Positions 1 through 8,956 are shown, counted from the stretch's first letter. The stretch is 64,000 nt of DNA from Paraburkholderia phenoliruptrix (GCF_019511605.1 NZ_JAEUAV010000021.1:54078-118077), one strand, 5' to 3'. Made by a program: numbers and translations. The notes: a model not told the origin generated them from the letters alone.

Positions 1-1220
1 AAGACGCCGCCATTGCCGTCGTAATAGTTGATCGGATAGTCGAGGCCCACGCGCCACAACTTGCCGTCGTGACCGTAGCCGTCGGCTTCCTGCAGCGTCC
101 AGCCGTCTTCGTCGACGTAAAACACGCGCTTCGAATACGCATGGCGTGCGTCCGGCTTCAGGCTTGCCTCCACCACCCACACGCGGTGCCGCTCCCAGCG
201 CAACGCATCGGGCTTGATGTGCTTCGGCCCGAACACTTCATCGACAGGAAGCTGCGAGTAGCGGTAATTGTTGTACGGGACAATCATCTCTTTCTTGCCG
301 ATCAGCTTGAAGTCGAATTTGTCCATACGGCCGGCGAACAATTTCGCCTCGTCCCAGAACAGCACGCCACCGTAGGCGGCTGTCGGCGTGTCGTACTTGA
401 AGTCGGGCGCCATGCGCACGCGGCGCTGCGACGGGAAGTACGCCCAGCTCACCTGGTCGGCTTCGGAGTAGTTGATCGAATAGTCGACCAGGTTCGACGT
501 ACCCGCGGACGTGGCGGGCGTGAGCAGCGTCAGCCACATGCGGTCGTGCGGTCCCTTGAACTTGTCGCCAGCGCGGCTGCGGTCGTAGTACGGCTTGTAC
601 TCGATCACGTTCATGACGGGCAGTTCGGTGCGCGCGCCGGACGTGTCGACGAGATACGCGCCGACGTTTTGTGCGTCGTACTGCGTGCGCTGATAGCTCA
701 ACTGCGCGTTCCACATGACCTCATAACCATTCTTCGGCATCGGGAATGGAATGCCGCCAAATGCGCCCTCTACACCATCGCCTTCCACCTTGCCGGTGAG
801 CTTCGCCTGGGTGGCGTTCTTCAGCGTGTTGTCGAGCACCCACTGCGGGTAATGCATGGTTCGATGGGTCGGATAAACGTCGATCCGATAGTCGGGGAAA
901 CGCTGCAGCAGCGCCTGTACGCCGGGCGTCAGCTTGTCCGCGTACTGCCCCATGTTGGAGGCCGTGATGCGAAGCACGGGTTTCTCGCTCTTGAACGGGT
1001 CCGGCCACACGCCGCTGCCCGGCGCGAAATCCGCAGGCGGCTTCGTCAAACCGCCCGCATATTCGGGAATCACGCCGTCGCTCGAGCCCGCCTTCTCGGC
1101 ACCGAACGCGGTCAGCGTGGTGCCCAGCTGTTTGGCCTCGTCGGCCGACACGGCGGCAAATGCGCCGAGCGCATTCAGCGTCACGACGCCTGCCGCTATC
1201 AGATGGAACAATGTTTTCAT
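1..1220 (-). CDS. DUF1329 outer-membrane-associated protein (partial, 3' end missing)
   Basis: The reading frame begins at the ATG whose complement lies at 1218-1220 and stays open to the window edge, so the C-terminus is cut off. The first residues form a clear Sec signal peptide (MKTLFHLIAAGVVTLNALGA, then FAAVSA). The mature part has the DUF1329 pattern: a start like YAGGLTKPPADF, then VMWNAQLSYQRTQYDAQNVG, YFPSQRRVRMAPDFKYDTP and RVFYVDEDGWTLQEADGYG. DUF1329 proteins are periplasmic or outer-membrane proteins with a LolA-like fold, usually encoded beside DUF1302 barrels and often with RND-type exporters, probably handling hydrophobic substrates. The gene starts 31 bp after the DUF1302 gene on the same strand, so the two form an operon. 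The exact substrate cannot be read from the sequence. Confidence 0.9.
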   Translation of the reverse strand, partial: MKTLFHLIAAGVVTLNALGAFAAVSADEAKQLGTTLTAFGAEKAGSSDGVIPEYAGGLTKPPADFAPGSGVWPDPFKSEKPVLRITASNMGQYADKLTPGVQALLQRFPDYRIDVYPTHRTMHYPQWVLDNTLKNATQAKLTGKVEGDGVEGAFGGIPFPMPKNGYEVMWNAQLSYQRTQYDAQNVGAYLVDTSGARTELPVMNVIEYKPYYDRSRAGDKFKGPHDRMWLTLLTPATSAGTSNLVDYSINYSEADQVSWAYFPSQRRVRMAPDFKYDTPTAAYGGVLFWDEAKLFAGRMDKFDFKLIGKKEMIVPYNNYRYSQLPVDEVFGPKHIKPDALRWERHRVWVVEASLKPDARHAYSKRVFYVDEDGWTLQEADGYGHDGKLWRVGLDYPINYYDGNGGV

Positions 1221-1251
1221 ATGCTTGTCTCCAGTCGTTACGAGGTCCGCG

Positions 1252-3006
1252 TCAGAACCACGATTGAACAGTCAACGAGATCCACGGACGGTCATTGAGG
1301 TCGAACAGGCCATTGCCGCCTGACGCGTATGGCAAGCCGCTCGGCGTGACGGACCGGGTGTTCACGTGTGCGTGATAGCCGTTGTAGGCCAGTGTTACGG
1401 TGGCCTTCTGGCGAACCAGCGCCTGCAAGCCGACCGAATAGGTGAAAAAGCCCTGGCCTGCTGCGGAAGAGCCCGGGTTTTGCGGGTTGTTGCCGTAGAG
1501 GCCCACTGTCATCGAGGTGGGCATGCTGAGGTCCACGCCCGGCAATACCTGCAGCCATTGCGGCGTAAACACGAAACCGGCGCCGACGTAGTCTTTGGTC
1601 GAACAACCGTTCCACTTGTTGTTGCTGGGACACCCGCGGTAGCCCACGCCGTTGTAGATCGACGCGTTTTCCGTCACCGACAGCAGATGCGAATACGACA
1701 GTTCCGCGACCAGCGAGCCCGTTTGCCACAACGGCGAGCTCGACAACGGAACGATTGCGTTCGCAATCAGGTTGAGCACGTCGCCTTTGGCCCCTTCCGT
1801 CTGCCTTGCGATGTTGGAACTCAGCGCGGTATTGAGCGCCGTGTTGTGCCGCCAGGACAGTTCAAAGCCGGCGGCCACGTTGCCGATGGTCGTGTCGAGG
1901 CTATAGCCGAGCAGTTGCGCGCCGCGGTTGTAGGCCAGGTGATAGTCGGTGGGAAGCCCGCGCGACCAGTTGGTCAGCACCCACGGCTGCGACTCGTCGA
2001 AGCGGCGGTAGTAGAAGCCCATCTGTCCGGTGAAGAAACTGGGGGTCCAGCCGAGCTTCACGCCGAAGTTGTTATCGATCTGCGGCGGCGTGTTCGAAGC
2101 ACCCTGCGGCACGAACACCGGCACAAAGCCGCCGGGGTGACCGACCGCGGCGCCCGGCAGCGTCGTCGCGAGAAGTCCGGAGGGCCCTTGCGCGATGGCG
2201 TCGTTTGCCTGCAGGTAAGTGCCGCCCGTAGCCAGCCGGTTGTACGTCCAGCCAAGCGCGTACTGTCCGGACAGCGAGAGCTCGGGCGTGATTTGCGCGG
2301 TCATGCTGATCTGCGGGCGCGGAAGCAGCAGTTCCTTGGTTTGCGTGCCGGGGGAGTTCAGACCTTTGATGCTGTCGAGCGCGCCTTGCGCGACCGAAAT
2401 GCCAGAAAACGGAAACAGCAGCGAGTTGCCCCAGTATTCGGTGAACTGGCCGGCCTTCAGATAGACCGCTTTGCCGCCGATTTCCGTGTTGTAGAACGCG
2501 AAGCCGTCGAGCAGTTGGGCGCCCTGAACGTAATAGCGGTTCGTGAACGAACCGTAGTGACCGTTCGGATATGCGGCAAGCGAGCGGTACGTCACGGCCG
2601 GCAACCCGCCTCCAGCCGGCGCGAAAACGCCGGGGTTGGTGACGTCGCCGCTGCCATAGGCGAAATCTTTCCATGCCGAGCCGGAGAGCTTGAAACCCAT
2701 GTAGCCCTTGTAGGCGGCGGTAAATTCGGAAACCATCGCGACGCGGTTCGTGACCACGTCGCCGGCATGTCGGAACTTGTAGTCGCCGTCGTCGAAGTTC
2801 GGATTGTTGCCGATCCTCGGGTCGATGCCGCGCGCGCGAACGCCCAGGTTATAGGTGACGGTGTTGTCCCAATTCAGGTCCCAGTCGGACGAGGACGTGT
2901 TGATCTTGAAAGCGTGCGCGTTCGATCCCACAACGGCTGCAATCATCCCTGCAAGAATCGTCACGCGATGCGGCGCCCTGTTTCCTGCTCGTGTGCTGCG
3001 AGACAT
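1252..3006 (-). CDS. DUF1302 family outer-membrane beta-barrel protein
   Basis: The product is 584 residues. The start chosen is the ATG complement at 3004-3006 because a GGAGGGAG ribosome site lies about 8 bases upstream; a GTG 33 bases earlier gives a longer form without this support. A basic N-terminus plus the segment TILAGMIAAVVGSNAHA is a signal peptide. The mature protein has many alternating aromatic/polar stretches typical of barrels (for example YVQGAQLLDGFAFYNTEIGG, LKAGQFTEYWGNSLLFPFSG) and ends in VQSWF, with the C-terminal Phe that BAM recognises. DUF1302 barrels usually pair with DUF1329 proteins, as here, and are thought to move or bind hydrophobic compounds in the outer membrane. 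It is the first gene of the two-gene unit, and its upstream region holds the satellite iterons. Confidence 0.9.
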   Translation of the reverse strand: MSRSTRAGNRAPHRVTILAGMIAAVVGSNAHAFKINTSSSDWDLNWDNTVTYNLGVRARGIDPRIGNNPNFDDGDYKFRHAGDVVTNRVAMVSEFTAAYKGYMGFKLSGSAWKDFAYGSGDVTNPGVFAPAGGGLPAVTYRSLAAYPNGHYGSFTNRYYVQGAQLLDGFAFYNTEIGGKAVYLKAGQFTEYWGNSLLFPFSGISVAQGALDSIKGLNSPGTQTKELLLPRPQISMTAQITPELSLSGQYALGWTYNRLATGGTYLQANDAIAQGPSGLLATTLPGAAVGHPGGFVPVFVPQGASNTPPQIDNNFGVKLGWTPSFFTGQMGFYYRRFDESQPWVLTNWSRGLPTDYHLAYNRGAQLLGYSLDTTIGNVAAGFELSWRHNTALNTALSSNIARQTEGAKGDVLNLIANAIVPLSSSPLWQTGSLVAELSYSHLLSVTENASIYNGVGYRGCPSNNKWNGCSTKDYVGAGFVFTPQWLQVLPGVDLSMPTSMTVGLYGNNPQNPGSSAAGQGFFTYSVGLQALVRQKATVTLAYNGYHAHVNTRSVTPSGLPYASGGNGLFDLNDRPWISLTVQSWF

Positions 3007-3675
3007 CTTGGTTCTCCCTCCTCCGTTGTGGCCGGCCATGCTTTGTCAGGCATGCCTGTTGTCTGCGCCAATCGGCCCGCGCTGGTCTCCTCGTCATAGC
3101 GCCTGGCGTTGTGTCGGTGCTTGCGCCTGAAGCCTCTGATCGTTAGGTTGCCAGCAGACAAACTGCACCAGCCCCCTTGAAAAGAGGGGGATCGGGTTTA
3201 CCGGGTGGGGATCGGCGCGACAACCAGGCCGCGGGTCGAATTGGAAGAAAGTGATTGCAAGCGCGCACTCGTCTGTTCGGCAGACAGTGCTGGCAGCGCC
3301 TCGACGTGGAGGTTTCTGCGGGGGTGGGAAGTGCCGCGTGTGGCCGTGTGGTTCGCCGCGGCATTGAGCGAAAGCCGCGAGTCGCAATACCGCCTCCCGT
3401 AAAGTCTCACCTTTTGTTTTTAGCGACCAGGCAATGCCTGTCAAGGTGAGCTGTTTCGGGATGGTGAGGAGTTCCAGGAGGTTCGAGAACACCAACTGGC
3501 GCCGCGAGAAAAAACGTGCGCTTGCCAGCGGTGTTTTCGTCGCGCCGACGCAGGACGGACGGCGCTAAAAGAAAGTTGGCGCAGGAAAAGGTGAGAGTTT
3601 TCGGGAGCCCGCATGCTCGACGCAAGAGAACGCCGACCAGGCGTCCACCGTTCCCCACGCGAATAGCCTTATCGA
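3007..3675. other. Intergenic region with promoter of the DUF1302 unit and satellite iterons
   Basis: About 670 bp lie between the start of the DUF1302 gene and the end of the outer-membrane protein gene. No open frame here has a ribosome site or protein-like composition. The left part must contain the promoter of the DUF1302-DUF1329 unit. The part from 3395 to 3606 contains copies of the replication iteron described separately. Confidence 0.6.
3395..3606. repeat. Satellite iteron cluster (four copies) about 10 kb from the main array
   Basis: Copies of the origin iteron AAAGGTGAGNNTTTNCGGGA are seen at 3395-3415 (minus strand, near perfect: AAAAGGTGAGACTTTACGGG), 3442-3461 (AAGGTGAGCTGTTTCGGGA), 3461-3479 (weaker: GGTGAGGAGTTCCAGGA) and 3586-3606 (AAAAGGTGAGAGTTTTCGGG). 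The same word recurs about 19 times at 12896-14228 upstream of repA. Known biology: iterons bind Rep proteins and set initiation and copy number. What this remote set does is inference: it could titrate RepA or pair with the origin. Confidence 0.8.
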
Positions 3676-4326
3676 CTAGAACTTGACCTTCAACTGAAAA
3701 CCGAGGGTGAACGGCAGGTCGTCCGACGGAATCGGCGGAATCACAATGATGTTCGCGCCGACACGTTTGTATTCGACCATGACGAGCGGTGCGAGCACCG
3801 GCCCTATCGTGTGGTCGCGACCGAGCCCCCAGTTGCCGTAGTTGTAGCCGGAGATAATGCCGCCCATCGCCGCGATGCGCACAATGCCCCAATGCAGGAA
3901 CTCGGGCGCCCACACACCGCCGCCGTAATACGACGGCCGGCGCAGCGAATTGCGAAAGCCGCCTGCCGTCAATGCCCATTGATTGTTCAACCAGCACTCG
4001 ACACCCAAGCCCGGATTGAACTGCTCGAAGTGCTTATCAGGATCGGGGCGGATGTGATATGAGCCCAACATAGCGTCGACCCAGATACCGCCCTCGCACC
4101 AGTTGCCCGCGTGCGCGGCGGACGCGCCCGCGAGGCCCGCGGCAAGCGCGAACAATGTGCGGGCGAGATGTTTCTTGAGGTTGCCGCTGACCGTGGGCCC
4201 GAGGTTGCCGCTCAAGTCACCGCCAACCTTGTCGCTGAACTTAGCCCTGGCCTTGCCGCGAATGTATCCGCTAAACGTTCCGCCGAGGTTCGTGCTGATA
4301 AGCCTGCCCATCTGCCGAAGATGCAT
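3676..4326 (-). CDS. Putative outer-membrane beta-barrel protein with unusual N-terminal extension
   Basis: The product is 216 residues from the ATG at 4324-4326, preceded by GGAGAGGAC. The first 47 residues are odd: they repeat a pattern like NLGGTFSG / GGDLSGNLGPTVSGNL before a normal-looking signal sequence (KKHLARTLFALAAGLAGASA, then AHA). No in-frame start codon was found directly before the signal sequence, so the extension appears to be translated. The mature part is rich in Gly, Trp and Tyr with alternating pattern (NWCEGGIWVDAMLGSYH; WGLGRDHTIGPVLAPLVMVE) and ends in LKVKF, a C-terminal Phe suited to outer-membrane assembly. It resembles small lipid-A-modifying or PagP-size barrels in length and style, but I see no catalytic signature, so the function is unknown. 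Confidence 0.7.
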   Translation of the reverse strand: MHLRQMGRLISTNLGGTFSGYIRGKARAKFSDKVGGDLSGNLGPTVSGNLKKHLARTLFALAAGLAGASAAHAGNWCEGGIWVDAMLGSYHIRPDPDKHFEQFNPGLGVECWLNNQWALTAGGFRNSLRRPSYYGGGVWAPEFLHWGIVRIAAMGGIISGYNYGNWGLGRDHTIGPVLAPLVMVEYKRVGANIIVIPPIPSDDLPFTLGFQLKVKF

Positions 4327-4544
4327 GTCCTCTCCATCGCCGGTCGAGCGCCGGCGTGACGCTGTGTTGGTATTGACGCGTGCCGCCCGTCGCGCACTGT
4401 ACCGCAAGCCACCCATGCGATGTTGAAGACGCACTCGGGCTTGCGGGCACAAGACGTGCCGGCAAGCGCAACACAACCATAACGGAGGACCGATGGCAAA
4501 GCGGTGAAGGCGCTGCGCGCGCCTCCACTTCAGAAACGCAAAGC

Positions 4545-5024
4545 CTACAGGCCGAGTTCGGACAAGCCCGGATGATCGTCGGGACGACGGCCCAGTGGCC
4601 AGTGGTAAAGGCGGTCGGCTTCGCGAATCGGCAGATCGTTGATGCTGGCGTGACGGCGCGCCATCAGGCCGTGCTCGTCGAACTCCCAGTTCTCGTTGCC
4701 GTACGAGCGAAACCAGTTGTTCGAATCGTCGTGCCACTCATAGGCGAAGCGGACGGCGATGCGGTTATCCGTGAACGCCCACAACTCCTTGATCAACCGA
4801 TAGTCGAGCTCCTTCGCCCACTTGCGGCGCAGCAGCCCGACAATCTCGGCGCGGCCGTGCGTGAACTCCGCGCGGTTGCGCCATACGCTATCAACCGTGT
4901 ACGCGAGCGACACGCGCTCGGGGTCGCGCGTGTTCCAGCCGTCTTCAGCGGCGCGCACTTTCTGGATGGCGGTCTCGCGCGTGAACGGCGGCAGCGGCGG
5001 GCGGGTTTCGATCTGTTCGGCCAT
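4545..5024 (-). CDS. DUF1348 (NTF2-like fold) protein
   Basis: The product is 159 residues, starting at the ATG at 5022-5024. It shows the full DUF1348 pattern: PPFTRETAIQKVRAAEDGWN near the N-terminus, RVSLAYTVDSVWRNRAEF, then RRKWAKELDYRLIKELWAF and the aromatic run WHDDSNNWFRSYGNENWEFD. This family has an NTF2/SnoaL-like cone fold and is found widely in bacteria without a settled role. The gene lies 30 bp behind a TetR-type regulator on the same strand, so the two are probably co-transcribed and the regulator probably controls both. Confidence 0.9.
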   Translation of the reverse strand: MAEQIETRPPLPPFTRETAIQKVRAAEDGWNTRDPERVSLAYTVDSVWRNRAEFTHGRAEIVGLLRRKWAKELDYRLIKELWAFTDNRIAVRFAYEWHDDSNNWFRSYGNENWEFDEHGLMARRHASINDLPIREADRLYHWPLGRRPDDHPGLSELGL

Positions 5025-5054
5025 GAGATACCTCGCTTGTTGGTCAGGTGGTGA

Positions 5055-5756
5055 TCACGTTGTGGTCCGCCTCGTGGGCGGGGGCTTGCTTGAAGAGCGG
5101 CGGGAAGACTTGTTGCCTGCGGATGCATTGCGCTGGCCGGACGATCCGGTAATTTGCGCGTCGAGCAAGGTTCGGGCGACGGCCTGGGCGTCGAGCGCTG
5201 CATCTGGCTCGCCGCTCACCAGCGCAACCGCGATGGCCCCGTCGAGCAGCACCAGCCATTGCCGCGACAAAGCCGCGGCGCGCCGCGCGTCCCCCTGCGT
5301 TTCGAGGATGAACGCGTCGAATTGCGTCCGCACGAAGGCGAGCAGGCGCTCCTTGTGCTGGCGCGCGACGATGCGGATGGGGTCTTCGGCAGAAGCAATC
5401 TCGCCGGCCGCGTTCAGGAATGCGCAACCGTGAAAGTTCTCGGACGCAAACCATTCGCGCAATACGTCGAACATGCCAAGCAGACGTTTGCGCGCGCTCG
5501 TGCCGCACTGCTGCGTGCCCGCGATAAACCAGTTCATCCACCGTTCGTCGCGCCGTTCGAGCGCGGCCGCAACGAGCGCGTCTTTCGATTCGAAATGCGT
5601 GTAGAAGCTTTTGCGCGCGGTGCCCGACTGCCGCACGATCGCGTCCACGCCGGTGGCGTGAATGCCGCCCGCGTAGATCAACGCCTCAGCAGCGTCGAGC
5701 AGACGCTCGCGAGCGCCCGGCGCTGATGTCGTTTCAGTCGAAGTATTTGCAGTCAT
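5055..5756 (-). CDS. TetR family transcriptional regulator
   Basis: The product is 233 residues. The N-terminal helix-turn-helix is clear: RERLLDAAEALIYAGGIHAT followed by GVDAIVRQSGTARKSFYTHF, residues about 15-60, with the TetR signature KxxFYxHFxSKDAL. The ligand-binding half (about 70-205) has the LxxLL-type helices usual for the family. The tail from about residue 205 is a polar, basic stretch rich in Ser, Arg and Pro and is longer than in most TetR proteins. Divergent from a YceI lipoprotein gene and upstream of DUF1348; repression of these neighbours is the usual arrangement, but no operator was identified. Confidence 0.9.
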   Translation of the reverse strand: MTANTSTETTSAPGARERLLDAAEALIYAGGIHATGVDAIVRQSGTARKSFYTHFESKDALVAAALERRDERWMNWFIAGTQQCGTSARKRLLGMFDVLREWFASENFHGCAFLNAAGEIASAEDPIRIVARQHKERLLAFVRTQFDAFILETQGDARRAAALSRQWLVLLDGAIAVALVSGEPDAALDAQAVARTLLDAQITGSSGQRNASAGNKSSRRSSSKPPPTRRTTT

Positions 5757-5887
5757 AGACGAAGGGTAGAACGATCATTCCACCTCGTCAAGTACTGGCA
5801 GATCGTGTCCAAGGTTTGCCAGGGCTTTTGCGCGAGTCGCGCGGCAACTGTTATCTTCGTGGTAAGCAAATAACCGGAAGTCACTAC

Positions 5888-6538
5888 ATGATTGCGTTCA
5901 CTGCTCGCGCCGTCGTCGTGCGCGCTCTACTCGCGGCAACGCTGCTGACCGTCATGGCCTGCACACCGCTGCAAGTGCTGACGCACTCCGTCAGCCAGAA
6001 CGAAGCGCGCGTGCCGGTGGGCCGCTACGACCTGGACGCCGATCATTGCAGCATTACGTTCGACGTCGAGCACTTCAGTTATTCGCGTTTCCAGATGCGC
6101 TTTGATCGCAAGAAGGGGCAGTTGAACTGGAACGAAGGCGGGCTCGAGAACAGCAGCGTGTCCGTTTCGATCGATGCCGCGAGTATCGACACCAACGTGC
6201 CGCTGCTGGACAAGATGGTGAAAAGCGCGAGCCTGCTAGATGTCGAGCAGTATCCGGAGATCCGTTTTACGAGTACGAAGTTCGAACGCACGGGCGACTC
6301 TCGCGGCACGTTGACGGGCGATCTGACCATTCATGGCGTCACGCAACCGGTCACGCTCGCGGTCACCTTCAACGGCTTTGCACCCGATCCGCTGACGAAA
6401 AAAGACACGCTCGGCTTTTCCGCTGAAGGGCGTTTCAGCCGCGCGAAGTTTGGTCTTGCGACCTGGTATCCGGCGGTCGGCGACGAGATTCATGTGCGTA
6501 TCGAAGCCGAATTTGGCAGAACGCCCGCAGGCGGCTAA
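5888..6538 (+). CDS. YceI family lipoprotein
   Basis: The product is 216 residues from the ATG at 5888, with GGAAG about 7 bases upstream; the longer frame from 5816 lacks a ribosome site. The N-terminus AVVVRALLAATLLTVMAC is a lipoprotein signal with the acylated Cys at about residue 20. The mature part has the YceI lipocalin-like pattern: GRYDLDADHCSITFDVEHF, SVSIDAASIDTNVPLLDKM, then LTGDLTIHGVTQPVTLAVTF and FSRAKFGLATWYPAVGDEIH. YceI proteins bind isoprenoid-type lipids in the periplasm and are often linked to cytochrome b561 or stress responses. It is divergent from the TetR gene. Confidence 0.93.
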   Translation: MIAFTARAVVVRALLAATLLTVMACTPLQVLTHSVSQNEARVPVGRYDLDADHCSITFDVEHFSYSRFQMRFDRKKGQLNWNEGGLENSSVSVSIDAASIDTNVPLLDKMVKSASLLDVEQYPEIRFTSTKFERTGDSRGTLTGDLTIHGVTQPVTLAVTFNGFAPDPLTKKDTLGFSAEGRFSRAKFGLATWYPAVGDEIHVRIEAEFGRTPAGG

Positions 6539-6577
6539 GCGCAGTGCGGGCGTTCAAGTTCGACGGACAAAGCGGGT

Positions 6578-7609
6578 CTACGCAGCGGTCCAGTCGAGAA
6601 TAACCTTGCCGCTTTCGCCGGAGAGCATGGTCGCGAACGCCTGCTGATAATCGTCGACCTTGAAGTGATGCGTGAGAATCGGCGAAAGGTCGAGTCCGCT
6701 TTGCAGCATCGCCACCATCTTGTACCAGGTTTCGAACATCTCGCGGCCGTAAATGCCCTTGATTTCGAGGCCTTTGAAAATGACCTGCGTCCAGTCTATG
6801 GCGGTTTGGGCCGGTGGAATACCGAGCAGCGCAATCTTGCCGCCGTGGTTCATTGCTTCGAGCATGCCGGTAAAAGCGCTGGGCACGCCGGACATTTCGA
6901 GGCCAACGTCGAAACCTTCGGCCATGTGCAGGTCCGCCATCACGTCGCGCAACGATTCACGCGACACATTCACGGCGCGCGTCGCGCCCATCTTGCGCGC
7001 GAGTTCGAGCCGGTAATCGTTGATGTCGGTAATCACGACATTGCGCGCGCCGACGTGCTTTGCAATCGCCACGGCCATGATGCCGATCGGGCCCGCACCG
7101 GTAATCAACACGTCTTCGCCGACGAGGTTGAACGATAGTGCGGTGTGCGTGGCGTTGCCGAACGGATCGAAGATCGCCGCGAGGTCATCGGATATTTCAG
7201 GCGGAATCTTGAACGCGTTGAACGCTGGAATCACCAGATATTCGGCAAACGCGCCCTCGCGATTCACCCCCACACCCACCGTATTGCGGCACAGATGCCG
7301 GCGTCCCGCGCGGCAGTTGCGGCAAAACCCGCAGGTGATATGTCCTTCGCCCGACACGCGGTCGCCAATCGAAAAACCGCGCACCTCCTGGCCCATTTCG
7401 ACGATCTCGCCGACATACTCATGGCCGACATGCATCGGCACCGGAATGGTTTTCTGCGCCCAGTCGTCCCACTTCCAGATGTGAATGTCCGTGCCGCAAA
7501 TCGCGGTGCGCGTGATGCGGATCATCACATCGTTATGGCCCACTTCCGGCACTTTGACGTCGGTGAGCGTAAGGCCCGGCGCGCGTTCGAGTTTGGCCAG
7601 TGCTTTCAT
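6578..7609 (-). CDS. tdh: L-threonine 3-dehydrogenase
   Basis: The 343-residue protein matches the usual length of bacterial Tdh. It is a zinc-dependent medium-chain dehydrogenase that oxidises L-threonine to 2-amino-3-ketobutyrate with NAD+. Visible signatures are the catalytic zinc ligand in RTAICGTDIHIWKWDDW (Cys about residue 38), GHEYVGEIVEMG, the structural-zinc cluster CGFCRNCRAGRRHLC at about 96-110, and the Rossmann motif ITGAGPIGIMAVAIA near residue 170. It follows kbl with a 4-base ATGA overlap (the tdh start lies within the kbl stop), so the two are translationally coupled and complete the threonine-to-glycine pathway. Confidence 0.98.
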   Translation of the reverse strand: MKALAKLERAPGLTLTDVKVPEVGHNDVMIRITRTAICGTDIHIWKWDDWAQKTIPVPMHVGHEYVGEIVEMGQEVRGFSIGDRVSGEGHITCGFCRNCRAGRRHLCRNTVGVGVNREGAFAEYLVIPAFNAFKIPPEISDDLAAIFDPFGNATHTALSFNLVGEDVLITGAGPIGIMAVAIAKHVGARNVVITDINDYRLELARKMGATRAVNVSRESLRDVMADLHMAEGFDVGLEMSGVPSAFTGMLEAMNHGGKIALLGIPPAQTAIDWTQVIFKGLEIKGIYGREMFETWYKMVAMLQSGLDLSPILTHHFKVDDYQQAFATMLSGESGKVILDWTAA

Positions 7610-8820
7610 GCGCCCTCCGCCTGAATCACGCCGAGTTCACGGCCGACGCGCGCAAACGCATCGACCGCGCGGTCTATCTGTTCAGTCGTATGCGCCGCGC
7701 TCATCTGCGTGCGAATGCGCGCGCGGCCTCGCGGCACGACCGGAAACGAAAAGCCGATCACGTAGACGCCTTCGTTCAACAATGCATCGGCCATTTTCGA
7801 CGCAAGCTGTGCGTCGCCGAGCATCACCGGAATGATGGGATGTTCGCCTGGCACGAGCGTAAAGCCGAGCGCGCTCATTCTGCGGCGAAAATGCGCGCCG
7901 TTCTCACGCACACGTGCCCGCAGTTGCGCGCCTTCGTCGCTCGCGAGCAGTTCGAGCACTTTCAGCGACGCCGCCGCGATGCTCGGCGTGAGCGTGTTCG
8001 AGAACAGATAGGGACGCGAGCGCTGGCGCAGCAATTCCACGACCTCCTTGCGTGCTGCCACGTAGCCGCCCGAGGCGCCGCCGAGCGCCTTGCCGAGCGT
8101 GCCGGTGATGATGTCCACACGCGACAGCACCCCGCAATGCTCGGGCGTGCCGCGCCCATGCTCGCCCACGAAACCCACCGCGTGCGAATCGTCGACCATG
8201 ACAAGCGCGCCATAGCGGTCTGCCAGATCGCAGATGCCGGCGAGGTCGGCGATGATGCCGTCCATGGAAAACACGCCGTCTGTCGCGATCAGCTTGAAAC
8301 GGGCGCCGGCCGCATCCGCTTCTTTGAGACGCGCTTCGAGGTCCGTGAGGTCGTTGTTCCTGTAGCGAAAGCGCTTCGCCTTGCAAAGCCGCACGCCGTC
8401 GATAATGCTCGCGTGGTTCAACTCGTCGCTGATGATCGCGTCGTTCTCGTCGAGCAGCGTTTCGAAGAGGCCGCCATTCGCGTCGAAACAGCTCGAATAG
8501 AGAATGCAGTCGTCGGTCTGCAGAAATTCGGCGAGCGCCTGCTCGAGCTGCTTGTGGACCGTTTGCGTGCCGCAGATAAAACGCACCGACGCCATGCCGA
8601 AGCCGTCCGTGTCGAGTCCCTGTTTCGCGGCGTCGATCAGGCGCGCATCGTCGGCAAGACCAAGATAGTTGTTCGCACAGAAGTTGAGCACCTCCTTGCC
8701 GTTGGCAAGGCGAATGTCGGCCGATTGGGGGCTGGCTATCACGCGCTCGCTCTTGTAAAAGCCGTCGGCGCGGATCTGCTCGAGCGTGCCGCGCAGATGG
8801 GCGAGAAAGGTGTCACGCAT
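7606..8820 (-). CDS. kbl: 2-amino-3-ketobutyrate CoA ligase (glycine C-acetyltransferase)
   Basis: The 404-residue PLP enzyme cleaves 2-amino-3-ketobutyrate with CoA to give glycine and acetyl-CoA. The class-II aminotransferase features are visible: VLNFCANNYLGLADDARLID near the start, SVRFICGTQTVHKQLE, LYSSCFDANGGLFETLL, VMVDDSHAVGFVGEHGRG and the PLP-lysine motif TGTLGKALGGASGGYVA at about 240-256. Overlapping tdh forms the second half of the operon. The start ATG (8818-8820) lies opposite an XRE-cupin regulator gene across a 136-bp region, which suggests that this regulator controls the operon. Confidence 0.98.
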   Translation of the reverse strand: MRDTFLAHLRGTLEQIRADGFYKSERVIASPQSADIRLANGKEVLNFCANNYLGLADDARLIDAAKQGLDTDGFGMASVRFICGTQTVHKQLEQALAEFLQTDDCILYSSCFDANGGLFETLLDENDAIISDELNHASIIDGVRLCKAKRFRYRNNDLTDLEARLKEADAAGARFKLIATDGVFSMDGIIADLAGICDLADRYGALVMVDDSHAVGFVGEHGRGTPEHCGVLSRVDIITGTLGKALGGASGGYVAARKEVVELLRQRSRPYLFSNTLTPSIAAASLKVLELLASDEGAQLRARVRENGAHFRRRMSALGFTLVPGEHPIIPVMLGDAQLASKMADALLNEGVYVIGFSFPVVPRGRARIRTQMSAAHTTEQIDRAVDAFARVGRELGVIQAEGA

Positions 8821-8896
8821 GAACCAGGCTCCTGAATAGGTGAGACTGCCGTTGCCGTGGGCGAACAGGGTGCGGCCTGTTATAGTCGGCTGTCAG

Positions 8897-8940
8897 TTTT
8901 ATCGGATATTTTCGTTTTTTCGAACTAAAATCCGGTATAT
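8897..8940. promoter_or_regulatory. Candidate operator between kbl and the XRE-cupin regulator
   Basis: The divergent spacer is AT-rich and contains the inverted words CGGAT (8903-8907) and ATCCG (8930-8934) with similar flanks, plus a TAAAAT stretch at 8926-8931 that could serve as a -10 element. Cupin-type XRE regulators usually bind palindromes in such divergent spacers. The symmetry is imperfect and the assignment is inference. Confidence 0.35.
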
Positions 8941-8956
8941 CGAACAACTCTAACCG

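Noticed and set aside
1366..3099. Long plus-strand frame of 577 residues opposite the DUF1302 gene
   Set aside because: Arg/Val/Ala-rich shadow of the real gene in high-GC DNA; the minus strand has signal peptide, barrel pattern and ribosome site.
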